5,578 nucleotides of DNA from an uncultured Desulfobulbaceae bacterium (GTDB lineage Bacteria > Desulfobacterota > Desulfobulbia > Desulfobulbales > BM004). A model generated the notes under the pieces. That model was not told where the DNA came from. It saw nothing but the letters and a program-made list of their open reading frames with translations, and ran no database searches. Shown here one piece after another: positions 1 through 5,578 of the stretch (positions are counted from its first letter, which is position 1; each line of letters starts with the position of its first letter). The translations under genes were made by a program, and so were the position numbers. The stretch is taken from positions 1-5,578 of the forward strand of contig CAMYJP010000154.1 in the NCBI GenBank assembly GCA_947258675.1. Direction: 5' to 3'.

Positions 1-57
1 ATCCTTGATGCAAAATACCATGAAGATATATAATAAATCGTTAAAAGTAAGCAGGCG

Positions 58-85
58 ATTTAATCAAATCCTTTTTGCTTGTCAA
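58..85 (-). promoter_or_regulatory. Possible sigma-70-type promoter reading toward the left edge
   Basis: On the minus strand there is a perfect -35 hexamer, TTGACA (85-80), then 16 nt, then TTAAAT (63-58), which matches the -10 consensus at four of six positions. It lies just beyond the end of larE and would drive a minus-strand gene to the left of the window. A minus-strand ATG at 21-19 could be that gene's start, but it has no Shine-Dalgarno sequence and only seven codons are visible. In AT-rich DNA such matches arise by chance, so this is only a candidate. Confidence 0.22.
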
Positions 86-102
86 ATAAAAACGTGACCT
101 CC

Positions 103-145
103 AGAGCATAAACATTACTATAGTGGATCATTATGTTTATGCCCT
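103..145 (-). terminator. Hairpin overlapping the larE stop codon, possible terminator
   Basis: Arms at 103-115 and 133-145 are inverted copies of 13 nt that differ at one position. That position is an A-C mismatch on the plus strand and a G-U wobble in minus-strand RNA. The loop is 17 nt. The larE stop codon (139-137) lies inside one arm. In minus-strand RNA the stem is followed by about ten bases and then a run of six T, so it is not a textbook intrinsic terminator. In plus-strand RNA the stem runs straight into TTTTCC, so it could also stop transcripts arriving from the left. It may instead protect the 3' end of the larE mRNA. Confidence 0.45.
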
Positions 146-931
146 TTTCCTTTCGGAAAGATTTAACAGCACCTTACCAAAACCTAACGCAGATAAATAA
201 GTCACTACAGTCAACCTTATTGAACTCTCAATAAATTTCTCCATATCTCCTTCAGCCAGCTCAATATGAGCATCTCCATCAACTAACCGCACCCTGCAGC
301 CTTGAAAACCAAGGGTGTGTAAATGCTTTTCACATTTTGAAACAAGGTCCAAAGACTCTTTGGTAATTGAGGTTCCAGCAGGGATTCTGGTAGCAAGACA
401 GGATGCAGACGGACGATCCCAATTGGAGAGTCCTGCCTGTTTACTGAGGAGACGAATTTCTGTTTTTCTTAACCCTGACTCAACAAATGGTGTTCTCACC
501 CCAAGCTCTTTTACTGCATGCAAACCTGGTCGATAGTCACTGAGATCATCGATATTGGTCCCATCCATAAGACAGGAGATATTCTGTTTCACAAGTTCTG
601 CCAGCAGCAAAGTATAAACCTGATTCTTGCACAGATAGCATCTGTCTGAAGGATTGGCAACAAACTCTGCCCAGGAAAGCGGATCCAGCTCGATAACCTT
701 TAAACGGCAGCCTATTTCCTCAGAAATGGCCTTAATATGCTCTAACTCCCCTTGCGGTTGCAACGAACTGCTGGCAAAAAGCCCAAGCACATTCTCATGA
801 CCAAGGACATCAAAGGCTTCCTTTAAGAGTAAGGTGCTGTCTACCCCACCAGACACTGCAACAGCAACCCTGCCCTCTTTCAAGATTATTTCCTTAAGCT
901 GTTTCTCTTTTTTAGTTAAAGATTGATCCAA
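137..931 (-). CDS. larE: LarE-family ATP-dependent sulfur transferase (PP-loop), three-cysteine type
   Basis: Cytoplasmic PP-loop ATP pyrophosphatase of the LarE family. Characterised members adenylylate a carboxylate of pyridinium biscarboxylate mononucleotide and install sulfur to build the nickel-pincer cofactor of lactate racemase-like enzymes. Using the start at 931 (264 residues, normal family length), the ATP-binding motif SGGVDST is at 27-33, a CYLC pair (Cys98, Cys101) follows, then DGTN at 123-126 and SCLATRIP with Cys178. Cys178 corresponds to the sacrificial cysteine of the Lactobacillus enzyme. CxxC plus this third cysteine is the arrangement that holds a [4Fe-4S] cluster in the Thermotoga type, so a catalytic, non-sacrificial mechanism is inferred. 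The open frame reaches a TTG at 943 directly after a TAA, but GGAG at 941-938 sits 6 nt before the TTG at 931, which I prefer. No larA, larB or larC is visible, so the acceptor could differ from the Lar precursor. Confidence 0.88.
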   Translation of the reverse strand: MDQSLTKKEKQLKEIILKEGRVAVAVSGGVDSTLLLKEAFDVLGHENVLGLFASSSLQPQGELEHIKAISEEIGCRLKVIELDPLSWAEFVANPSDRCYLCKNQVYTLLLAELVKQNISCLMDGTNIDDLSDYRPGLHAVKELGVRTPFVESGLRKTEIRLLSKQAGLSNWDRPSASCLATRIPAGTSITKESLDLVSKCEKHLHTLGFQGCRVRLVDGDAHIELAEGDMEKFIESSIRLTVVTYLSALGFGKVLLNLSERKRA

Positions 932-937
932 ATGCCA

Positions 938-941
938 CTCC
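938..941 (-). promoter_or_regulatory. Ribosome binding site deciding the larE start
   Basis: GGAG on the minus strand lies 6 nt upstream of the TTG at 931-929. The longer frame starts at the TTG at 943, which overlaps this site and has no purine-rich sequence at a suitable distance before it. The site therefore favours the start four codons in. Both candidates are TTG, so translation may be modest. Confidence 0.55.
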
Positions 942-1099
942 AATTAAAGGCTTTCGTTCAAAATGAGTTATTCACTGTCTTCATATTGCCAATGAACCTC
1001 AATCCCGGCAGGTGTCAAAAATGAGGCAAGTGATTACGATGAGACTTCGAGCTGAAAGTATAAGTATTTTGCTCTTCAAATATTTTACACAATATTTAT

Positions 1100-1139
1100 T
1101 TTAGGCACTTTAGCTCACTTCAAACTTTAGGCACTTTAG
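1100..1139. repeat. Two 14-nt direct repeats 26 nt apart between the HcyBio and larE genes
   Basis: TTTAGGCACTTTAG occurs exactly at 1100-1113 and again at 1126-1139, separated by 12 nt (CTCACTTCAAAC). Each copy holds further short TTAG repetition. The pair lies in the non-coding spacer downstream of the HcyBio stop and upstream of larE. It could be a regulator's tandem operator on one face of the helix (26 nt is close to 2.5 turns, so phasing is imperfect), or a remnant of a dispersed repeat. The rest of the spacer (944-1099 and 1140-1169) shows no supported gene, and I saw no clear promoter there. Confidence 0.6.
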
Positions 1140-1169
1140 GAGTAATCAGCCTTAGAACTGAAATAGCCC

Positions 1170-2375
1170 TCAATTTTCATTATTATTGTCATCACTTATA
1201 CTGGAGCCTACCGTAGGAAGGGGCTGCACCGGTGTAGTCAGAAAAAACTTTTTATCCATGATCCAGGATTTCAAAATTTCAGCGATTTCTCTGGCTTTAA
1301 CAGTGCTGGACAATGGAGCTGTCTGCACTTTTTCACCATTTACTTCTATCGTCCCGCTTTTAAGCTGAGCGTAATTGACCTCCCCATAATTCCTGGAAAT
1401 TCGATTCGAGTAATCATAGGCGTAGTCAACAACCTGGGTAATTATGTCTCCATCACCAACACCGGTAAATGCAGCCATTTCTTCATTCAATATAGGAATA
1501 GGAACCCCGACCCCGACCGCCATGGTTGTACCATATCCCTGCATACTGATTCCTTTAAGAAACTTCGGAGACATCTCTTTAAGATCTCCCTGTATCATCA
1601 ATGTGCCAGCCGGCCTGGTTGGAGTACCGCCGGTAGTCCTCGGAGCATGAGGGTTATGCTGAGTGCCGTGCCAGGTTACATATCCGATCCCGCCACCGAG
1701 AAAAATTCTTGTGCCCAAACCGATGGTTCTAAGGTAAGGATCGTTCATTAATGGGCTCAATTCTCCAGCGCTGCAGAAATTGGCATTTTTCCCTTTTGGC
1801 TTTAAAGTGCCCATATATGTATAAATAGTTTTGTCAGACAAATTTATTGCACAATTATAATTCTGATAACAGTTCCTCGGGTTGCACAAAAGTGCATAGG
1901 GCAAATCCTTAAGCGTGACATCCATCTTAACTTTTTTATTTGGGTAACAATCTGTTCCATATGCCTTTGCTTCTAGAAAAACTTTTTTGCCGGCAACAAG
2001 ATCTTCGATCACGTGTCCGCCGCCATATCTAAATTCTCCAGGATATACTTTATTAAGCGGATCATCCTCTTCAGGTTCTGTGGCGCCGATATATATATCA
2101 ACTGCTGCTAGTCCTGCATAAGAGGGCACTTTGTTGAGCCAGACTTTGGATGCTTTAAGTGTCGGAGTTGTATGACCAAAGTTAATAAATGCTCCTGAAG
2201 AACACATGGGAGAAAATGTTCCGGTAGTGACCACATCAACTTTATTTGCTGCACCTTTGGGTCCTTCCTTCCTTACAATATCAACCATTTCCTCCGCAGT
2301 TACCACAACAGCATCACCGGCCTTGATTTTTGCATTTATTTCTTCATATGTTTTCTGAACCTTCGATTCAGCCAT
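1170..2375 (-). CDS. HcyBio (DUF39) homocysteine biosynthesis protein, aspartate semialdehyde sulfurtransferase family
   Basis: Member of the HcyBio/DUF39 family. In Methanosarcina the family member MA1821, with the NIL/ferredoxin protein MA1822, makes homocysteine from aspartate semialdehyde and sulfide, bypassing the O-acylhomoserine route. The 401 residues carry family landmarks: TTGTFSPMCSSG (Cys58), a second likely key cysteine in GTDCYP (Cys143), NPRNCYQNYN near 165-174, TYMGTLKP near 186-193, SAGELSPLMNDP near 202-213, then GLGTRIFLGGGIGYV and GTQHN. Cys58 is probably the persulfide-forming residue by analogy with MA1821. There are no signal peptide, membrane segments or C-terminal CBS domains; the protein ends in a short acidic, Asn-rich tail. 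The open frame starts at a TTG (2381), but GAGG at 2385-2382 sits 6 nt before the ATG at 2375, which I take as the start. No NIL/ferredoxin partner gene is adjacent. The same-strand larE-family gene lies about 240 nt downstream. Confidence 0.92.
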   Translation of the reverse strand: MAESKVQKTYEEINAKIKAGDAVVVTAEEMVDIVRKEGPKGAANKVDVVTTGTFSPMCSSGAFINFGHTTPTLKASKVWLNKVPSYAGLAAVDIYIGATEPEEDDPLNKVYPGEFRYGGGHVIEDLVAGKKVFLEAKAYGTDCYPNKKVKMDVTLKDLPYALLCNPRNCYQNYNCAINLSDKTIYTYMGTLKPKGKNANFCSAGELSPLMNDPYLRTIGLGTRIFLGGGIGYVTWHGTQHNPHAPRTTGGTPTRPAGTLMIQGDLKEMSPKFLKGISMQGYGTTMAVGVGVPIPILNEEMAAFTGVGDGDIITQVVDYAYDYSNRISRNYGEVNYAQLKSGTIEVNGEKVQTAPLSSTVKAREIAEILKSWIMDKKFFLTTPVQPLPTVGSSISDDNNNEN

Positions 2376-2381
2376 GCTCAA

Positions 2382-2385
2382 CCTC
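2382..2385 (-). promoter_or_regulatory. Ribosome binding site deciding the HcyBio start
   Basis: Minus-strand GAGG (2385-2382, followed by T) lies 6 nt before the ATG at 2375-2373. It abuts the alternative TTG at 2381 directly and so could not serve it. This sets the start two codons inside the longest open frame. Confidence 0.65.
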
Positions 2386-2447
2386 GTAAGTAATCAAATA
2401 TTTTTAATTAAATTATCTAGAAACTTCTCTGGATTTTTCCCTCTGGT

Positions 2448-2478
2448 ATTCTAAAGACCAAAAGCTGAATTTTAGCAA
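2448..2478 (-). promoter_or_regulatory. Weak candidate promoter for the HcyBio gene in the divergent intergenic region
   Basis: On the minus strand TTGCTA (2478-2473) and TAGAAT (2453-2448) resemble -35 and -10 boxes, but the 19 nt spacer is longer than ideal. A transcript would have a leader of about 65 nt. The whole divergent region, 2376-2650, is AT-rich with a pyrimidine-rich plus strand around 2515-2565. It must hold promoters for both HcyBio and pheA, yet I saw no convincing pair of boxes for pheA and no recognisable riboswitch or attenuator. Confidence 0.2.
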
Positions 2479-2650
2479 TATGGCAGCGTACTAGGCAACC
2501 ATTTAAATACAAATCTCCTTTTTTTCTTTTCTTATGTAGACTTATGCTTTACATTTTTCTCTCTTCTGAAGGGTAAGAAGCGAAAAAATATTCCTAATTC
2601 ATAAATATACAATACTTAATAAATAACCTCTGCATAAAGAAAAGAACACA

Positions 2651-3751
2651 ATGAGTCAAAAAAAGAAAAAATCTTTGCAGGATGTCCGTGAAAAAATAGA
2701 TGGTGTCGACAACGAGATATTGGCTCTATTAATAAAGCGCCTCGGCTACGCTAAAGAAATAGGACATCTAAAATCTCAAAACAACAGAGCAAAATGGGAT
2801 CCCCTTCGAGAAAGGCAGATATATGACCGGCTGCTTAAGGATAATAACAATGCATTTCCAACCCAGTCACTTCTAAGCATTTTCCATGAGATCATCACGA
2901 CCTGCCGGCTTTCTCAAAAAAGAATCGATGTTGCTTACCTCGGCCCAGAGGCAACATTCACCCATCTGGCCGGAGTGAAGAACTTCGGACACGCAGCCGT
3001 TTATCGCCCTTTGGAGAGTATTGAAGACATTTTCAATGAAGTGGAACGCGGTCGAACAAGATACGGCATTGTACCAGTCGAAAATTCCATAGAAGGGGCT
3101 GTATTCTCAACCCTTGATTCCTTTATGAAACACCGGGTTAAGATCTGTGGAGAAGTAGTGCTGGAAATCAGTCATAACCTTGTAAACCAATCCGGAGACA
3201 TTAAAGATATAAAAACAGTGGGTTCTCATTCCCAGCCATTAGCGCAATGCAGAGAATGGTTGAAAAAAAACCTGCCCGGCATCCCCACTCTTCCGGTTTT
3301 CAGTACGGGAGCAGCGGCAAAAATGGCAGCTGAAGATCCATCGTACGGAGCAATCGCCAGTTCACTAGCCATTAAGACATACCAACTCCAGGTTGTGGTC
3401 AGGGGAATTGAGGATTATCGCGGTAATACTACTCGATTTCTTGTTATAGGAGAGCGGGCTCCATCCAAAAGCGGCAGAGACAAAACATCCCTGCTTCTAG
3501 GGCTAATGGACCGGCCTGGTGCCTTGAACGAAATCCTTGCAATTTTATCGGATAAAAACATTAACCTTGCCAAAATTGAATCCAGACCAATAAAAGGCAT
3601 GCAATGGAAATATTTATTTTTCATGGATCTTCATGGCCATATGGAAGATGATGTGGTTATTTCTGCCTGCAATGAGTTGAAAGAGCTCTGCTCCTATTTT
3701 GAATGGCTGGGTTCTTATCCCCTGGCAGATGATCTCTCCTCTGATTCGTGA
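2651..3751 (+). CDS. pheA: Bifunctional chorismate mutase / prephenate dehydratase (P-protein)
   Basis: Converts chorismate to prephenate and then to phenylpyruvate, the committed steps of phenylalanine synthesis in the cytoplasm. The 366 residues cover three domains in the usual order. An AroQ-type chorismate mutase (about 8-90) has Arg13, Arg30, Lys41, Asp50, Arg53 and Glu54, which match the E. coli active-site residues at a constant offset of two, with Gln89 a likely counterpart of Gln88. The prephenate dehydratase (about 93-270) has VAYLGPEATFTH, GIVPVENSIEGAV (139-151), SHSQPLAQC (192-200) and the catalytic TRF at 261-263. The ACT regulatory domain (about 279-356) has GALN (290-293) and ESRP (310-313), the phenylalanine-binding motifs, so feedback inhibition is likely. 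The ATG at 2651 has only a weak purine-rich stretch before it (AAAGAAAAG). The N-terminus is lysine-rich over two A tracts. No Phe-rich leader peptide is seen upstream. Confidence 0.97.
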   Translation: MSQKKKKSLQDVREKIDGVDNEILALLIKRLGYAKEIGHLKSQNNRAKWDPLRERQIYDRLLKDNNNAFPTQSLLSIFHEIITTCRLSQKRIDVAYLGPEATFTHLAGVKNFGHAAVYRPLESIEDIFNEVERGRTRYGIVPVENSIEGAVFSTLDSFMKHRVKICGEVVLEISHNLVNQSGDIKDIKTVGSHSQPLAQCREWLKKNLPGIPTLPVFSTGAAAKMAAEDPSYGAIASSLAIKTYQLQVVVRGIEDYRGNTTRFLVIGERAPSKSGRDKTSLLLGLMDRPGALNEILAILSDKNINLAKIESRPIKGMQWKYLFFMDLHGHMEDDVVISACNELKELCSYFEWLGSYPLADDLSSDS

Positions 3752-3863
3752 CCTGACCCAAATTGTGTTTTACATGTTTTTTTAGGGGAAAAACTCATAA
3801 ATTTTCTAAAATACCTAGTTCTCTGCTCCCACGCACTCAGTCACTAGAAAATTAAAGACAACC

Positions 3864-4898
3864 ATGATCATATTAGGAATAGAAAGTTCATGCGATGAAA
3901 CAGCTGCTGCTATATTAAAAGACGGCAATAGGCTGCTTGCAAATGTCGTCGACTCACAAATCGATATTCACAGCATCTATGGCGGCGTAGTTCCAGAACT
4001 GGCGTCAAGGCGGCATCTTGAAACTATTTTTCCGGTGGTACAAAAGGCTATTAACAGCGCTGAAGTATCCCTCAAACAGTTGGATGGAATAGCAGTAACC
4101 CAGGGCCCAGGACTCATCGGCAGTCTCCTGGTCGGCTTTTCATTTGCCAAAGCCCTTGCATTTGTCACAGAAATACCCTTTGTCGGAGTAGACCATATGG
4201 CCGGTCATCTGCTCTCAGTTCATTTAGGTCATGAGAAACCGGACTTTCCCTATGTTGCCCTGGTTGCTTCAGGAGGACATTCCAGTATTTATTATGTAAC
4301 AGGTCCTTTATCCTATAATCTATTAGGACAGACCAGAGATGATGCCGCTGGAGAAGCATTTGACAAAGTGGCAAAACTATTAAACCTGGGCTATCCTGGC
4401 GGCCCGATTATCAGCAAGCTTGCAGAAAATGGAAATTCTGAAGCCATTACCTTTCCAAGGGCTTGGCTTGAACCTGATCAGGTTGACTTCAGCTTTTCAG
4501 GCCTAAAAACAGCTGTTGTAAATTATGTTAACCGAGCAAAACAGACTGAGACTGAAATGAATGATGCAGATATTTGCGCATCTTTTCAAGAAGCTGTGGT
4601 AGAAGTTCTGGTAGAAAAGGCCATTAAGGCGGCCCACAAAACAAAAGTTAATTCAATCGTCTTAGCCGGAGGTGTTGGAGCAAATAAACGACTACGTCTT
4701 TACATGCAGCACAGGGGTACAGAGGAAAAACTGAAAATTTATTTGCCGCCTGTTGAATTCTGCACAGATAATGCAGCAATGATAGCCCTTGCCGGGCACT
4801 ACATGCTTCTAAAAAATAACAAATCAGCATTTGACGTGGATGTTTACTCACGTGCACATCAACGCCCAGCATACAAACAGATTGAGCAGACTATCTGA
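3864..4898 (+). CDS. tsaD: tRNA N6-threonylcarbamoyladenosine transferase subunit TsaD
   Basis: Kae1/Qri7/YgjD-family protein that transfers the threonylcarbamoyl group from threonylcarbamoyl-AMP to A37 of ANN-decoding tRNAs, together with TsaB and TsaE. At 344 residues it is full length. It starts with the ASKHA-type IESSCDET (6-13), followed by GGVVPELASRRH (40-51), QGPGLIGSLLVG (80-91), the metal-binding His111 and His115 in HMAGH, VASGGHS (134-140), DDAAGEAFDKVAKLL (159-173), FSFSGLKTA (209-217), LAGGVGANKRLR (267-278) and TDNAAMIA with metal-ligand Asp302. All key residues are present. The gene lies 112 nt after pheA; I saw no clear terminator or promoter in the gap, so read-through is possible. 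An inverted repeat (AATTTTCTA 3800-3808, TAGAAAATT 3845-3853) lies just before the start. The Shine-Dalgarno sequence is weak (AAAG). tsaB and tsaE are not in the window. Confidence 0.98.
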   Translation: MIILGIESSCDETAAAILKDGNRLLANVVDSQIDIHSIYGGVVPELASRRHLETIFPVVQKAINSAEVSLKQLDGIAVTQGPGLIGSLLVGFSFAKALAFVTEIPFVGVDHMAGHLLSVHLGHEKPDFPYVALVASGGHSSIYYVTGPLSYNLLGQTRDDAAGEAFDKVAKLLNLGYPGGPIISKLAENGNSEAITFPRAWLEPDQVDFSFSGLKTAVVNYVNRAKQTETEMNDADICASFQEAVVEVLVEKAIKAAHKTKVNSIVLAGGVGANKRLRLYMQHRGTEEKLKIYLPPVEFCTDNAAMIALAGHYMLLKNNKSAFDVDVYSRAHQRPAYKQIEQTI

Positions 4899-4918
4899 AT
4901 TCTATTATACATAACCTT

Positions 4919-5090
4919 ATAAGTTCGAGGTATTTGTCTGGCAAGGTATGAGCGAGGAGGCCAGCAAAGTCCACCTAAGGCGATGAGCAGGGCACCGCAA
5001 CGATTGACGCAGCAAGGCAAGATGAATCGGATTTATGACATTGTATATATCTCCGTGGCGAAAAACGATACCAGATTTTTTCAAATCATA
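4919..5090. other. GC-richer non-coding block, possible interspersed repeat or structured RNA
   Basis: This stretch between tsaD and the DUF2062 gene differs from its AT-rich surroundings: 4941-5030 is about 58% G+C by hand count, with many AGC/GGC/GCAA motifs. Imperfect inverted arms flank it: ATTTG-TCTGG (4932-4941) pairs with CCAGA and CAAAT (5071-5075 and 5082-5086), leaving six unpaired T. GGTAT (4945-4949) can also pair with ATACC (5068-5072). A 62-codon minus-strand open frame covers the block (4917-5105), but it has no family motif I recognise and is probably not a gene. Similar GC-rich intergenic blocks recur in Desulfobacterota genomes to my recollection, so a dispersed element is my favoured reading, though unproven. 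Confidence 0.4.
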
Positions 5091-5103
5091 GTAATAATTC
5101 CCC

Positions 5104-5578
5104 ATGAAATTTCGACCTCTTCGGGCTGTTAAATACTTTTATCTAAGGTTTATTCGCCTTCAGGGGGACCCGCATTTTCTGGCCAGAGGAGTATCCGTTG
5201 GTATTTTCATAGGAATTACACCGACCATACCCCTTCATACAATTCTCACTCTGGGGCTGGCATTTTTATTACGCGCCAGCAAAATTGCCGCTCTTTTGCT
5301 TACAGTTATTGTCAGCAACCCTTTGACCTTTTTTTTCCAATATTACTTTTCCCTAATGATTGGTAATTGGATAACCGGTAAAGAACTCTCATGGGCAACT
5401 ATCGATTCCTTCTTAGAAACAATATCCAACCACGCAAATTTTAGTGAAACAGTATCAGCATTCACCGCACTGGGGGCCGACACAATAATTGTTTTGCTGA
5501 TCGGTGGAATATTGCTGGCTCTTCCAAATGCTCTTATAGGTTATTATTTGTCATATAAATTTTTTACTTTATGGCAGA
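5104..5578 (+). CDS. DUF2062 membrane protein, 3' end beyond the window
   Basis: The first 158 codons of a DUF2062-family protein of unknown function; the frame is open at the window edge. A short basic N-terminus (MKFRPLRAVKYFYLRFIRLQ) is followed by GDPHFLARGVSVGIFIG and TPTIPLHT (about 39-46), a hydrophobic stretch to about 55, a second one at about 60-85 containing the family signature SNPLTFFFQYY, a polar loop (about 92-118), and a third hydrophobic segment at about 123-150. This fits an inner-membrane protein with a cytoplasmic N-terminus by the positive-inside rule. The ATG at 5104 is the only reasonable start because an in-frame TAA lies at 5095-5097. No Shine-Dalgarno sequence precedes it. 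Some family members are fused to or neighbour glycosyltransferases, but nothing here shows a specific role. Confidence 0.92.
   Translation, partial: MKFRPLRAVKYFYLRFIRLQGDPHFLARGVSVGIFIGITPTIPLHTILTLGLAFLLRASKIAALLLTVIVSNPLTFFFQYYFSLMIGNWITGKELSWATIDSFLETISNHANFSETVSAFTALGADTIIVLLIGGILLALPNALIGYYLSYKFFTLWQ

Noticed and set aside
1..36. Plus-strand frame ending ILDAKYHEDI with tandem TAA TAA at 31-36, possibly the 3' end of a gene entering from the left.
   Set aside because: Only ten codons are visible and nothing identifies a family. A candidate minus-strand promoter in the same area points the other way, so orientation is undecided.
315..536. Plus-strand open frame inside larE, with similar frames inside HcyBio, pheA and tsaD.
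   Set aside because: They are antisense to genes with clear motifs and full-length family matches, and encode nothing recognisable.
967..1029. Minus-strand peptide ending FLTPAGIEVHWQYEDSE before a TAA, resembling a protein C-terminus.
   Set aside because: The frame is only 21 codons between two stops and has no start codon. It could be a gene remnant but cannot be told from chance.
2491..2520. Minus-strand AAGGAG (2520-2515) upstream of an ATG (2502), suggesting a leader peptide before HcyBio.
   Set aside because: The ATG frame stops after three codons, and the 12 nt spacing is too long. No regulatory codon run is present.
2548..2579. TTTACA at 2548-2553 as a -35 box for pheA.
   Set aside because: No acceptable -10 hexamer lies 16-18 nt downstream; the nearest candidate, TAAGAA, is 20 nt away.
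3761..3790. T run after pheA as an intrinsic terminator.
   Set aside because: The seven-T tract at 3776-3782 is not preceded by a GC-rich stem.
4917..5105. 62-codon minus-strand open frame.
   Set aside because: It lies wholly within the GC-rich block and has no recognised motif. It looks like a by-product of the block's composition.

Overview
The window carries five protein genes with no sign of phage, plasmid, CRISPR or transposase genes. Moderate-to-low GC, an anaerobe-type sulfur enzyme (HcyBio/DUF39), a LarE-family protein with an iron-sulfur-type cysteine set and a fused chorismate mutase/prephenate dehydratase together suggest an anaerobic, probably sulfate-reducing bacterium of the Desulfobacterota. 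That placement is an inference from gene content, not a proven assignment.

Layout. The left half is read on the minus strand. A HcyBio/DUF39 homocysteine-biosynthesis protein (about 1170-2375) is followed, after a 226-239 nt AT-rich spacer with a spaced direct repeat, by a LarE-family PP-loop sulfur transferase (about 137-931). A hairpin overlaps the larE stop codon. A 275-base AT-rich divergent intergenic region (2376-2650) separates this half from the right half, which is read on the plus strand: pheA (P-protein, 2651-3751), tsaD (3864-4898), a GC-richer non-coding block (about 4919-5090) that looks like an interspersed element or structured RNA, and the start of a DUF2062 membrane protein (from 5104, cut by the window edge).

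How the genes work together. The minus-strand pair both belong to families that move sulfur in anaerobes: HcyBio proteins put sulfide-derived sulfur onto aspartate semialdehyde to give homocysteine, and LarE proteins deliver sulfur to a nickel-pincer cofactor precursor. Their adjacency hints at shared sulfur metabolism, but the spacer argues against a tight operon, and neither the usual NIL/ferredoxin partner of HcyBio nor larA/larB/larC lies in the window. pheA (phenylalanine synthesis) and tsaD (tRNA t6A modification) are housekeeping genes with a 112 nt gap and no obvious functional link. For both minus-strand genes the longest open frame begins at a TTG, but a well-spaced Shine-Dalgarno sequence points to a start slightly downstream. 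The three plus-strand genes have weak or no Shine-Dalgarno sequences.

I found no convincing new multi-gene system. The points most worth a second look are the sulfur-gene pair, the GC-rich block before the DUF2062 gene and the spaced repeat between the two minus-strand genes.
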